The notes under the pieces: model-generated
Databases searched by the model: none
The model's input: only the letters and a program-made list of their open reading frames with translations
Told to the model about the DNA's origin: nothing
From: Eleusine coracana subsp. coracana
Taxonomy: Eukaryota; Streptophyta; Magnoliopsida; Poales; Poaceae
Length of the DNA: 64,000 nt
Direction: 5' to 3'
Assembly: GCA_032690845.1 (NCBI GenBank)
Contig: CM064430.1
Span: 1,164,949-1,228,948, forward strand
Shown here: positions 34,676 through 46,870 of the stretch, one piece after another
How positions within the stretch are numbered: position 1 is the stretch's first letter
Layout: each line of letters starts with the position of its first letter
Made by a program: the position numbers and the translations under genes

Positions 34676-37532
34676 TCCTGCCTCATCCTCCTCCGCCTCG
34701 AAACCATCTCCGAGGCCGTCCGGACAAGCGCCCTCTCCCGCCGCTGGCGCCGCATCTGGACGCTCCTGCCGGAGCTCAAATTCTGGTTAGCCCCCGACGA
34801 CCGCCACATTCGCGAGGTCCTCGCGGCGGCCCCTGAAGCCCCTGCTCTTCGACGCATCCTCGTCTTCACCAAAGACGACGCCCCTAACTCCGTGGCGGCC
34901 TGGCTCCCCCTCGCCGCGCGCCGCCTCTCCGGTCATCTTCTGTACCACAACTCACTGGGGAGGCAGGGCGGCGAGGAGGAGGAGGAGGAGGTGTACGGTG
35001 CCATTCCACTGCCCTGCTTCGGTAAAGCCACCACAATCGACCTATCCCTAGGGTTCTTGGCCCTCTCCTTGCCGTCCTCCGGCGCATTCGCCCGTCTCAC
35101 GGAGCTCTGCCTGAGTTGGGTATGGTTCCAGGGCCCATGCGAGCTGGGCGATATTGTCTCCTCGCGGTGTCCAGGCTTGCGCAAGCTCAGTCTCCGCAAT
35201 ACTCAAATCTGGGACAACTGCGAAAGCTGGGCACTTACTTTTTTCTGGTGTACGGGCAACATGGCAATAGGCACAATCGTGACTTTCTGCGGCTCCTGCA
35301 ACGGTTTCAGTTCATCCACACCCTTACTATTGCTCTCATCTATTCAAAGGTGATTTCACATCCTTGGACATTGTTTAATTATTTTCCTTCAAAAAAATTA
35401 GTGTTTTGCCATCAATGTAGCTTGCTAGTAGTAACTAACTTGCGTTCAAGTGGTTAGCTTGCTTCCGCTTTGTTGTGGTGTGCATCTTGACAGTACCATA
35501 CCATATTTTCTTAGGCTTATATGTGTAATTTAGGGTAGTCACCCATTATTCAGCTATAAACAAGCAGGTAGTGGGCAAATGCAGCAGAAACAAAGACATA
35601 TGAACATAACAGGAACGTTATAGGTTTTGACTTGTTTTTGTCAAATAAAAGATGTATCTGTGCCCTGATCTGAGCATTGATGTCAGATAATTTAAAACCA
35701 ATTCCATGAAAGAACTTTAGTCATGTCATGAGTCTTAATTAGGACAAGTAGATTGACCTGAACATTTCACACCAAACAGGTGTTCAAGTTAAGTAATGTG
35801 CCATAGTTTCCAAAAACAAAAAAAGAAGCTTCAGACAGAGTAGCCCAAATAATGGGAGTAAGCAAAATTCTTGTGCATTGAAACATATAAGATTAGGAGT
35901 CTGCATTAATTCCTGTGCAGGTCATAAGAACATTACCCTCTCAGGGATAATTTAAAATGGTACATGAACTCTCTAGAGTTAGGACTTCAAAAAACATAAT
36001 TTTTACACGCACTGTATTCTAAATTCAATTCTTCACAGATGGGTAAAAGACTTCCTAACTCATATATCTATAGTATTAGCATATTTAATCTGGATTTTAA
36101 TCGGCTGGTGTTACATAATAGACAAGGAATGTAAAGCTAAACTGTGCAGAAACAATTATGGTTTCCTGTCTTTGATCAGTTATTTGAAAATGGCACACCT
36201 CTACTTTTTTCCATCCTGGCTCTACAGATGATCTTTTGTGTTGACACTTATTATGAACAGGAAAGATGCAACTTTCAATACTTGATGGAAGACATAAAAG
36301 TTCTCCCTAATGTTGCATTCTTGACCATGTTGGTGATCAACCAAAGACACACCTTCGGTGCTAGCTCATTTCATGTGCTCAGACTGTGTACTGGTATAAG
36401 AAGATTGTTGCTCGTTCTACATACCAGTAGAGAATTGGAGGTAAAGCTATGATTAGCTATTACTGACAAAGAAAGGATAACATTTGGTTTTTGCTCTTTT
36501 TTTTTGGCTAAATTAGCCTGAACAGTGAACATTGATGGCATTTGGTTTTGTATTTTGGGGAAGTTTGTCAGATATCTGAGGAGTCAAATATTAGGAGTTA
36601 TTTTTTACATGATACTCTGCTTGAAAGCTTATATTGCAAAATACGTTTATGTATCTCCAAATAACAATATTTTATAAGTTTTACAAAGTAATTCCTTTTA
36701 TTTCCAGCATAATGATGTAATCCTCAAAATACTTAGTCCACTGGAAATAAATGGCAAATGGAGGGGTGGTTGATTGAGCTGCTATGTAGCAGACTTATAT
36801 TTTACAACTAAATATGTATGTAGAATGCAGTACTAAATTTGGGGCGTTGGTTGATATAATGCAATGTAGCCTGGTGGGTATTGAGTCCAGTTGATGTCAC
36901 TTACCTAGGAGCCAAAAACAAGAATTTTGTTGGCAGTTTCAATCGATTGAATAGTTTTGTTTATGCACGGCATCTAAGGAGTTGGAAATTTATAAAAGAT
37001 TTATTTGCTCATTCTCTCTACACATAGCTATGGTATTGAAATTAGTTAGCTTCAAACAAATTAGCAATGTCTTTTTTTTTGTAAGTGGAACTTTAGATGA
37101 TAATATATTGTGTTGCAGATTGTTACTTGTTTTCTTCTTCCTGTTTTCATTTGGTGATGCCATTTAGTCTTACCATCCTCCTCCTTGCAGGCACAAACAA
37201 CTTGTTCATCTGGCTGTGTTTGTGATCAACCGAATAATTGGAAATCTGAGGAACTCTCATTGAATTTTCTCCAAGAAGTAGAAATAACTGACCTGAGAGG
37301 AGCTGAGCATGAAATTGTTTTTGTGAAACTACTATTCGAATGGGCGGCAGTGCTGGAAAAGATTAAAATAACTTCTGAGTATTCGATCAGTAAAAGCAAG
37401 ATCAAGGAGTTGTGCCAGAGGTTATCAAGCTTCTCTAGGCTAGAAACCCATGAGCAATTTTATATGTATCACAGCTGGGGTAGGAGGCCAGTGGATTTGC
37501 TATCGCTAGAAGATGAAGACACTGGGGTGTGA
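34676..37532 (+). pseudogene. F-box/LRR/FBD copy F, 5'-truncated with internal deletion
   Basis: Homology starts in mid F-box (LILLRLETISEAVRTSALSRRWRR), so the initiator and the LPDD core are gone. Exon 1 runs to 35349 but lacks about 230 bp near 35200 relative to copy E (from the LRLR-type phrase to NLGQLRKL), with a frame change. Exon 2 (36261-36440, 60 codons) and exon 3 (37191-37532, 113 codons plus stop, CSSGCVCDQPNNW) are open and keep their splice sites. The remaining exon 1 frame ends at 35351-35353. It cannot make an SCF adaptor. Confidence 0.88.
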
Positions 37533-38147
37533 CTTTAAGCGCTGAATGTTTCTATTATCGTTGCAGTGCAGGATAGCAGAACAACCTGTATAGATTGTAG
37601 TTTTTCTGTGCATGTGTGATGGATTATGTGTTTAAATGTATAGTAAGATATCATATGGGCATGCCCCTTGTGTATGAGGTGCTATTGCTTTCATATGAGC
37701 TGATTATTCATGTCCCTTGTAAATGTGCTGTAGCTTTGATTGTTTTTTTTTTACAAGCTTGAAATTTCTATGGTGTATTGATTGGTTCGAGAGTGAAATT
37801 CATTTCTGTTTGGAAGATTTGTCCGACCATGGACTGCAACTGTAGTAATCTGGTGAGACTGAGACCACTTTGGATAGGGAAATAATGATCCAATCCCTTC
37901 ATGTAGGATCCCCTTTTCCCAGAGAAAGTGTATGTTGAGAGGTCAAATATCAGTTCCCAGCCATGGAGATGGTTTAACGAAATTCTGAGTGTGCAAGGAT
38001 GGATGATAAAGAAAAAAAAATACGGAAAACCAAAATGTGTGTCAAAGCTCAGATTCTTCAGGCGCCTCCTTCAAATGGACATAGCAAATACAAAAACGTT
38101 CTAAAAAGAACCAGATACAGTTCAATGATCCAGAAAGCTATTACCGT
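37533..38147 (+). other. Spacer downstream of copy F
   Basis: No gene. It is homologous to the other array spacers (tttacaagcttgaaat, then ggagatggtttaacga), breaking off near 38030. Confidence 0.5.
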
Positions 38148-38463
38148 GTGCTTTGTAGGCAAACCTTGAAACATCAAGGAGACACATGTTCTATGTATGT
38201 GTCTTCAGTATTAGGTGCTGCCAAAAACTGCATATGTAGCGAGAGCCAAGCTGAAGTTGTTTATAAAGACGAGCAGCATAAGAGCAAACTTCCAACAATC
38301 ATTCTTCATGGAAATGCTCTCCATCATCTCCTGGAAGATATGGAAAATCCTAATTGTGAAAAGAAAATTATAATCAGTAACCAACTTGTACTCTGGATCG
38401 GAGCGACGACGAGGTGGTCACCAAGAGGTCCAAGCCCGACGAAGACGATGCTCAACTAAGCTG
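38148..38463 (+). pseudogene. Unrecognised coding-like fragment
   Basis: An open stretch of about 100 codons. Its last part, read one base over (38396-38467), gives DRSDDEVVTKRSKPDEDDA followed by a stop. That phrase resembles the N-terminal region of copy K (GGEVTAKHAKSSDDDAGED) and may be a shard of another F-box copy. The first part (KDEQHKSKLPTIILHG) resembles nothing I know. Treated as a gene fragment of unknown origin. Confidence 0.25.
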
Positions 38464-38708
38464 CAACTAAAGATTTTTTTTTTGTTTGTTTAAAATCTCA
38501 GCCAGACTAATATCCGTTGCAAATCTAGGAATTTCAAGAGGCCCTTTTAAAAGGGGCCCATGTTTCTTTTATGTAACTGCAAGGCCCATTTAAGGCAGGT
38601 TTCAGCCCATGAAGATGCACGATATGGTGGCCCGCCAGAAATGTTGGCCCGCACCTGGCCCGGCAAAGCTTCTTGTCACCTGGCCCGGCAGAGCTTCTTG
38701 TCACTTCC

Positions 38709-41063
38709 ATGGAGCAGAGCGGCGGCGACGGCGAGCTGGCGGATCCCTCCGACGCCGGAGCGGATCGCCTCAGCGGGCTCCCCGACGACGTTCTTGTCCT
38801 CATCCTCCTCCGCCTAGACACAGCCGCCAACGCCGCCCGCACCAGCGTCCTCTCCCACCGCTGGCGCCGCGTCTGGACGCTCCTCCCGGAGCTCTGCTTC
38901 CCCTTGCTCGATCCCCACCGAATCGCCTCCGCCCTCGCCGCCCACGAAGCCGCCCTCCGAATCCTCCTCATCTGTACCCAGGATGCTGCCCCCGATGCCG
39001 TGGCGGCCTGGCTCCGCGTCGCCGCGCCCCGCCTCTCCGGCCGCCTGACCTTCATAAATTGGGCCCCGGGGAGCAATGGTGATGATGACTGCGAGGGGGA
39101 TAGCGAAGAAGACGGCGGGGACAGAGGCGCCTTTGAGCTTCCATGCCTGGAGGGCGCCACCACCGTCAAGCTCGAGCTAGGACTGTCTCTCGGCCTCGCG
39201 ATGCCGTCGGCCGGCGTCTTCTTTCGGCTGATCGATCTCTCCCTGAGCCGCCTCCGGTTCTACGGCCCTTGCAGTCTCGGCGACGCCATCTCCTCGCCAA
39301 GGTGCCCGTGCTTGCAGAAGCTCAGCGTCCGCGACGTCCGCGGGCTGTTCAATCTCTCCGTTCACTCGGGGTCTCTTCTCCAATTGGATCTGTGGAGCTT
39401 GGTTGGACTGCAAGAGCTCGTCATCGATGCGCCTGCGCTCAAAGGATTGAAATTGGTTAATTTCCTTGTCGGGAATCAGCCTGTTGTTAAAATCTCAGCC
39501 CCTGAGCTCATCTCGCTCTTCTGGGCACATGCGTATTATCCCAGCTCTATGCAGCTTAGCAGGATGGCACAACTCCAGCATCTGCCCATGAACGTTTTCT
39601 TTGTACATGGTGACTCGTTCCACAGGGCACACAATCGTAATTGTCTGAGATTTTTGCAGCAGTTTCAGGTCATTCACAGTCTTACTATCTCGCTTGGTTG
39701 TTATGGGCAGGTCAGTTCACATCCTTTGTGATTATGGGATCAAATTATTAGCATGCGTGCTACCTATTTTTCTATGAAAGCTCACTGCCTGTAGTTTGAG
39801 ATCTATTTGCATGTGTTAAATCTAATTTAGGATCGTCACGCATTATTCAGCTCATTTAGCAGTTAGAGGGGCAAAAGCGGTAAAAACGATGGTATAGGAG
39901 TGTAATGGCAGTAGCACCAATTCAGGTTTTTCTCCTGGTGGACAATTTGACTTGGATTGGGAGATGTTTCCTTCCTGTCAGATGATATTTGAGTTATTTA
40001 GTTTGGCAAAATGAAAAGAGTAGCTTCACTTTAACAATGAAACAAGTGTCCTTGCTAAATTATGTTTGTTTGTTTGAACACGGTAGCTTCACTTTACAAC
40101 TCTGAAACAAGTATTTCTATTTAGGAATTGTGCATTTAATTATATGTACGGTCCAATATTTCGGGCAGAAACCAAGACTTTCATACTTGTGCATCAGTAA
40201 TTCAGTGCAACTATGTGTGATACTTATTTTTCTCTTAAAGCAGTTTCTTTTTTCATTATGACTTTAATATATATTTTTTTTATTGTTTATGAATCAACAG
40301 GACCTAAGTAACATTCATTACTTATTGGAAAACATAACCTTTCTCCCTCGCTGTATGACCTTGACCATAATATTACTCAATGAAGGACATGCCTTTGGAG
40401 CCGGGTTATATCATATGCTTAGGTTGTGTACTGGTATTAAAACTTTGTTCCTGACTATAGATGGTGACTTGGAGGTAAATCAATGTTATTAGCAAGAGTA
40501 CCTGATCTTTCGTCTTTCAGTACTACATATTCTAGCTAGGTATTTGTTTGACACTGCCACTTGGCCCCAAAGTTTCTACTGCAAATATATGTTATCTATT
40601 TGGTAAACTTTGGTAAATGCAACTATTGAGAACATATGTCCAGGCAATGATGCTGTCCGTTCTTTTGGCTTTTGTTTTTCCATGGCACTCAGCAAGAAAC
40701 AGTTAGTCTTAGCTTTTTTTTTTCAGGTACAATCTGTATGCCCATCTGGTTGCATTTGTGATCAACCAACAGATTGGAAGACTGGGCAACTTTCACTGAA
40801 TTGCCTCCATGAAGTAGAGATCGTTGACTTGAAAGGATCTGAGCATGAAGTTGCTTTGGTGAAACAATTATTCAATTGGTCGACAATTCTGAAAAAGTAT
40901 GAGAATAACTTTTGATTCTTCAATCTGCAAAAGAACAGCCGTGGAACTGTTTGATGCGTTCTCAAGCTTATCTATGCCGGAAACACGCATTCAAGTCTAC
41001 ATGTATGGTGCTCCGGACAAGCAATCGCTGTGCCTCTTTGCTGCAAAGGCACCACTTTGTTGA
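38709..41063 (+). CDS. F-box/LRR/FBD copy G, FBD domain cut by frameshift
   Basis: Exons 38709-39710 (334 codons), 40301-40474 (58) and from 40727. The ATG chosen encodes MEQSGGDGELADPSDAG, matching paralogue starts; an upstream in-frame extension is not homologous. The F-box is LSGLPDDVLVLILLRL and RTSVLSHRWRRVWTLLPEL. Exon 3 opens VCPSGCICDQPTDW but an extra T at 40898 leads to TGA at 40913-40915, giving about 454 aa with half an FBD domain. Without that base the frame continues to 41061-41063. The F-box and LRR parts are whole, so a truncated adaptor could still be made; a sequencing error is also possible. Confidence 0.8.
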
Positions 41064-41859
41064 TTCTTAGACATTGGTTGTCCTATTGTTGTTGCAAGTT
41101 CATACTAAGCACTATTTGTACATGCAGTCATCCTCATGTATGACATTGTTTATTTGTAAGCATGTTTCCTAATGTAATGTTGCAATGCTGCAATCCCTAT
41201 GCTGTTGTATGTGCTCCATGTTACGTTCACATAAACAGATTTCATCATCTGTGTTTACAAGCTGGAAATATTGTTTTAGATATATCTATTGACTTTTTGA
41301 AAGGCTACAGCTGACCCTACTATGTCGCAAATCCCAGAATGAGCTGTCTTTTAGTTGGTCTGTTGCCAACCTTTACTAATGCTTGTACCTAAATAAAATT
41401 ATAGGTTCCTGATAGTTAGCTGCTCTATCATTTTATTTAGGTACCTTTTTAACAATAAGCTTAGCATCACCTTATCTGGTACCCCGACTAGAAGAGTGAG
41501 TGTTTTGTTTTCATATCATTTTTGTCAAACAGGTTATCAATTACCAAACCACCAATAAAAAAATCACTTAAGTTTATTAAAGTGTCTAAACATGTACTCC
41601 CTCTGTCCCAAATTACTTGTCGTTCTACCTCTTTATCAGATTCATTGAATATTCTCTAAATCTGGATAACACGTATGTTCAGATTCCGAGAATGTTCAAT
41701 GAATCTGGACAACAAAAAACACCTTCAGAACGACAAATAAAAAGAAACATGCAATGTCCTTGGCATGTTGGCTTGTTGAAGGTTTTGATTCATGTAACGT
41801 ATATGGTGTATTTGCATGTTGAAGATTTTAAACCAATACAACTTCAATTTATTCATAAA
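41064..41859. other. Spacer with a MITE remnant
   Basis: No gene. At 41593 the sequence tactccctctgtcccaaatt is a Stowaway/mariner-type end. The region 41593-41760 has an inverted half (gaacgacaaataaaaag near 41726 against attacttgtcgttc near 41613) and an internal inverted repeat (gattcattgaatattctc against gagaatgttcaatgaatc). It is an eroded MITE of about 160 bp. Confidence 0.55.
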
Positions 41860-42978
41860 GGGACAATTGCGTGAGGGACCCTATTTTTAACCTCAATTGC
41901 ATGTTTGACCTGGAGCCGATGGCCCGACGCAGTGGGAGGCCGTGAAACCGTGAGTGGCAGTGTGAAGGACAATGTGAAGCCAGGAACTGGTCAACTGTAG
42001 ACGCAGCAAGCTCAGCTGCCGCTCTGTGCACCACCGCGTGAATCTGTTGTCCAAGTCATGATGGGATCCGTCGCATGCCCCCACCGGCCTCGACGGCGGA
42101 GGCAATAGACCACCAGCACCATAGCCAACGCGACCATCACCCCCAACCCAATCCCTGTGTCGACCAGTGCAATCGCCATGTCGCTCATCTGGCACTTATT
42201 CCCTGGCCAATTCGATCGTGGTGCCGAGAACTGACGGAATTTGACCCGACGTCGTTGTTTCATTGTGCAGGAACAATGACAGGGGCGTGTTGGGGAGGAG
42301 AATAATGCGCGACAACTGAAATCAGCGCTGGAAATAGGACGGACATGCGCGGGATGGCAGGATGGCAAGTGAGGAGCGCTAGGCAAATATAGATAGCGTG
42401 ACTCGCGGGATACCGAGCGGGAAAGGTTACCGAGTTTGATACAGAGTCTATTGGATCATAGTTTTACAAAAAATAGTTATATTTACAGATTTTCTTCTTT
42501 TTACAGAGCCTGTTGGAGGTGCTCTAACCCTATTTTTAACCTGCCATCAAGTCCAAGAACAACATCAATGTTCATTGAATTTCAGAATACATAGATTGTT
42601 CAGTTTAAGTTCACAGATTTTCAGACTTTTCAATTTAAAGTTCACTTATGCTTGAAGTTCAGAGCTTGCTCAATTAAAATTTTGTTATTCAAATTTTTTT
42701 GTGTAAAAATGTTGATAAAAAAATTCATAAAAACAATACTGAAATTTTGGTGTTTAAAATAGGCCACCCATGCCACAAAAACAGGGTCAACTATGCAAAA
42801 ATGATGCAAGGGTACAACTGTCTTTTTACTAGTAATTTAAAACCATTAAATGCTTATAACATAATAGGGTCAATCGACTTCTTTATTTTGAAAAAATAGG
42901 ATCAATCATGTAAAACGTAAAAAACAAGGTCAATCGTGCAATTGAAAATGAAAATAGGGCCAGTCATGCAATTGCCAC
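41860..42978. mobile_element. MULE-like element with perfect 9-bp target duplication
   Basis: The left end gggacaattgcgtgaggg...ccctatttttaacctcaattgcatg pairs with the complement of the right end gtggcaattgcatgactgg...ccctattttcattttcaattgcacg. The flanks are identical 9-mers ATTCATAAA (41851-41859 and 42979-42987), the size typical of Mutator-like elements. It is 1119 bp with no transposase. The interior (about 41900-42420) is GC-rich, and the minus strand is open at 42386-42012 with one strong membrane segment (GLGVMVALAMVLVVYCL followed by RRRGR). This looks like captured gene sequence, so a Pack-MULE is likely. The AT-rich right half contains repeated agggtcaa-type words. Confidence 0.82.
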
Positions 42979-44585
42979 ATTCATAAAACTAGATAACTCA
43001 GATCATCGACAATAGTTCTTGTTAGAACTTTTCCTTTTCCCCAATTATTATTAGTTACAAATCCAGGTATTTAGAGTGGGAATTGTGCGACCGGCCAAGT
43101 GATTGATTGATCACATGACCCCCTCCATGCGCACCATATGTCCCAAATGACTCTTCCTCATCGCCGAACCTCACCCTGCCAATACACATCGCCACCCCCA
43201 TAACCTCGGACACCGACTTCTCCCCTTTCTCACCACCACCTCCTACGATCGCACCGCCCACATCAACCGCCTCCACCATCCCCTAAATTCTCTGGTGAAG
43301 CAACCGCACTGGCTCCTAACATTGCCCTCGCCCTCCTCCACCAGCGCAGCCGGTAGTGTCCTCGCCGCCTCACCAACAACAAAGACAACCTTCCACTATG
43401 CTTCTATGGTCCAGAGGAGAAGAAGCTCTATTTTGGGACTCAAACCCTAGGTAGCTAATTTGGGGTCCTCACCACCACCCATCTCTACCGTCGGTGACCA
43501 GTGGCGCCATCGCTGCTGCACCACACTGCCACCTCGCCACCAAACTCGACGTCTCCGACTCTCAGTCCTCCTTACCGCTTCAAAAGCAGGTTGGGTCGTA
43601 CAAATCTCAAGTGGGACATGGCGACGGGGTCGACCCATCATGACTTTGACTTACCGTTTGTAGAGGGCCCTTTGGAACAGCCCATGATCCTATATGTGCT
43701 TGCAAAGACCTTTGGGTTGGTGTTGAAAAAAAGGGCCTTTAGGCTGTACGGTGCTGAACCCAAAGCCTTGTGTAGATTAGGGCCCGTGGAGAAGCACTAT
43801 CGCGTCTTGAAATAAGGACTCATTTGGTGGGACTTCTTAATTAACAAATTGTATAGAAAACAATTTGCTATAAAAATTATTTGGTAAAACGAATTCTCTG
43901 GTGTATGTTCTTAAAGTTAGGTAGATAATTTATTAGAAGCTATGTCTTGGTAAGTAAAATGAATTCCAGTATATATTTGAAAAGTGGTTATAGGAAGGAG
44001 TAGTAGAAGCTAGTTTTTTTTAGACCATTTAGAAGGATTCTCATAAAATCCGGAGGAAAAATACTGTGACTCCTACCGAATGGGATATAAAAAAGAAACA
44101 TAAAAGTGTTTTCTTCAAGTTCATTCACTTGCACTTTCGTAAATTTGTGTGGAGCACAATACTAAAACATAGCTTTGTCCAGAACACATCAAACAAATCG
44201 AATTTAACCGATACATACTATGATTTTGAAAAAAATCATCTCAGACACACTATGATTATTTAATAATTATTTTCAACTTTCCTATCTCCATATATAAAAT
44301 ACATCAAAATTTGAAACTTGATACAAATATACACGGCTGTATTCTCTATCAACAAAAAATAGATCAAGATTTTTTTGACTATTTTTATTATTTACTCATT
44401 ATTCTAATATTTAATTGGAGCAAATCATCCGAACAATAAAAAACATCTAGCTCTATTTTATAATGATAGAGAATGCAACAACTAATATTTGTGTAAAGTT
44501 TCAATTCCTGATGTATTTTATATATTAAGATAAAAAAGTTAAATAGTTATAATGTGTATTAGATAAATTTTCCTAGAATCATAAT
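42979..44585. other. Intergenic, mixed fragments, no supported gene
   Basis: 43080-43660 is moderately GC-rich with short frames on both strands and no recognisable domain. Around 43667 agggccctttggaacagccc recalls the ends of grass hAT-type MITEs, but no partner end was found. 43830-44570 is very AT-rich and featureless. Confidence 0.4.
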
Positions 44586-44971
44586 GGGTGCGATTGGTTG
44601 GGTGTGAAAGCACCAACCAGACTCGTCGGATGCAGGTTGCTGGTGTTCGGTTGCCTGCACAGGCTCTCGAGCCTGGCTCACCGCATGCAAAAATGCCTCC
44701 ACAGCCTGGCTGACGGGATACGAGATAAAACTTCGTTTCCAGCGAGCCAGGCCCCTGGCGTGCAACCTGATACCGAGTTTCATCAACGCAAGACTTAGGA
44801 GCTTCTTGTTCGGGTGCTAATGCAAGCAACCGAACACATTCTATGCTCAGCCTGGCCCTGTGTATTCAATTAACCGAACAAAGGGGTGTTGCATCTGCCT
44901 AGCCTGGTCCAGATGAGCCTGGCTCAGAAATACGATCCAGCCTACACTCGTACAAGCATCCAATCACACCC
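44586..44971. mobile_element. MITE-like element, 386 bp
   Basis: The ends gggtgcgattggttgggtg and the complement of the right end gggtgtgattggatgc form a terminal inverted repeat. AAT stands on both sides (44583-44585 and 44972-44974). A 3-bp duplication suggests PIF/Harbinger-like mobilisation, though the usual TWA is not seen. The interior repeats agcctgg-type words in both orientations and has no coding capacity. Confidence 0.65.
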
Positions 44972-45268
44972 AATGTGTATGAGCTAAATTTGTTTTTGTT
45001 TTCAGATAAGTTTTTGAATAAAAAATATTTCAGCTTTGGCATGATGATAGAAAAAGATCTTATAACACGCCGTCAAAATTTCTGAGAACCCGAACGGCCA
45101 CAGCAGCAGACTTTCGGGGCTCTCTCAACAAGGATCAATCCTGCCCAAAAACAGGTCCAGGGAACCCCAAACGGCACAAGTCGAAAATATCAAGCGATCA
45201 GAGCCTATCGTCGTCATCCAGCCGCCGCCGCCCGCCCGCCCACGCGCCCGCTGTATCGCCGTGGCGCC

Positions 45269-46766
45269 ATGGCGGCGACGATCGCCAGAGACAAGAGGAG
45301 GAGACTGGAAGAAGAAGAAGAAGATCACATCAGCCGCCTTCCCGATGCCATCCTCGGCGAGATCATCTCCCTCCTCCCCACCATTGACGGCGCTTCCACG
45401 CAAATCCTTTCCTCCCGGTGGCGCCCCCTATGGCGCTCTGCTCCTCTCAACCTCGACCTCCACGATCGTCCCCTAACCCGGAAGCGAATCCCCTTCTGTG
45501 ACATCTCCGTCATTCTCTCGCACGCGGGCCCTGGCCGCCGCTTCGCCATCCCCAAGCATTACTTGGAGAGGAACGAGAACCCCATGGCGATCCTGGACAT
45601 CTTGCTCCAATCCCCTGCCCTCGACAACCTCCAGGAGCTCGAGTTCCACTGCGGCTATGATGAGCTTCAGCTGCTGCCGGCGTCGCTACCCCGCTTCTCG
45701 TCCACCCTTCGCGTCGCAAGCATCGGCGGCTGCATTTTCCCCCTTGATGCAAATGGAATCAGCGCGCTCCACATGCCGCTTCTCAAGCAGCTGAGCCTTT
45801 CCAATGTCAGTATCTTAGAGAGCTCTCTGTACGCGTTGCTAGACGGCTGCCCTGTCCTTGAGAGCTTGCTGTTGATGCAGTACATTGGCTGCACTCGCAT
45901 TAGAATTGCGTCCGGTACTCTTAGAAGCATTGGTGTAGGTACCTTGTTACAACATCTCATCATTGAGGATGCCCCCCGCCTGGAAAGATTAATCCTTTGC
46001 GGAAACTCGCACACCGCAATGGTCATTTCAGTAATCTCGGCACCGAACTTGTATATTTTGGGGCAACTTCCTGTTGACAACCCTAGAATCGAGTTTGGCA
46101 CCACAACTTTTCAGGTATCAGCATGCTTCTCATCTCCAATATCCATATGATGAACTTGAGTTCCTTTCAATAATCATGATGTTAACCTTAATTAGTATTT
46201 TCTGCTTGTTTCAGGGATCACATGTTATTAACTCGATAACAGCGGTGAACCATGTGAAGGTTCTAGCTTTAACGCATATCAATCTTAGTTTGGACGTGGT
46301 TATTGACATCATGAAATGCCTTCCCCGCTTGGAGAATTTGTACATTAAGATGGCAAAGAAGTGCAATGAGGTGACTAAATTTACTCCTTAATATAGTGTC
46401 TATCTCCATTCTTTTTATCGCATAGATACTTGTTCTAATGCTAGGTCATCATCTTTTTTATATGCATATTTTTATTTTCAGCCAGCAGCACCAGCGGAGA
46501 CAAATGCGTGGTGTCGTAAATACCGCAATCTTATCGGCACCTTTGAAATTTCTTTAAAGAAAATTGTGCTGGCAACCTATCGAGGCAACACTGCACATGT
46601 TAACTTTGCCGATTTCATTGTACGGAATGCAAGAGCACTAGAGTCAATGGTGCTTGAGGTAGATATTAGAAATTATAATGTTGTGTGGATGGAAACTTGG
46701 AAAGACAACGTAGACTGCTCCAGATCTCAAGGAGGGCTTCAAGGGATGCACGGTTTGATTTTGTAG
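45269..46766 (+). CDS. F-box/LRR gene H (second subfamily), altered C-terminus
   Basis: Exons 45269-46114 (282 codons), 46215-46370 (52) and 46482-46766 (94 plus stop), about 428 aa. The N-terminus KRRRLEEEEED is followed by the F-box ISRLPDAILGEIISLLP ... TQILSSRWRPLWRSAPLNLDL, then an LRR region (LRVASIGGC, LKQLSLSNV, GCPVLESLLL, LIIEDAPRLERL) and a C-terminal FBD-like region (ALESMVLEV). In exon 3 the frame ends at 46764-46766, but the sequence stays coding-like in the next frame up to 46870 with RRASRDARFDF and VHDLSISNPF, phrases usual at the end of this family, so one base was gained or lost near 46700. Presumed SCF adaptor. Confidence 0.82.
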
Positions 46767-46870
46767 CTCATTTTGGTCGTCGGCCTATGTCACTTGACCA
46801 TATCTGGTCAGGGCAAGTACATGATTTGTCAATTTCCAACCCCTTTGTCGGGTTTGCTGAGTGGGCTTGA

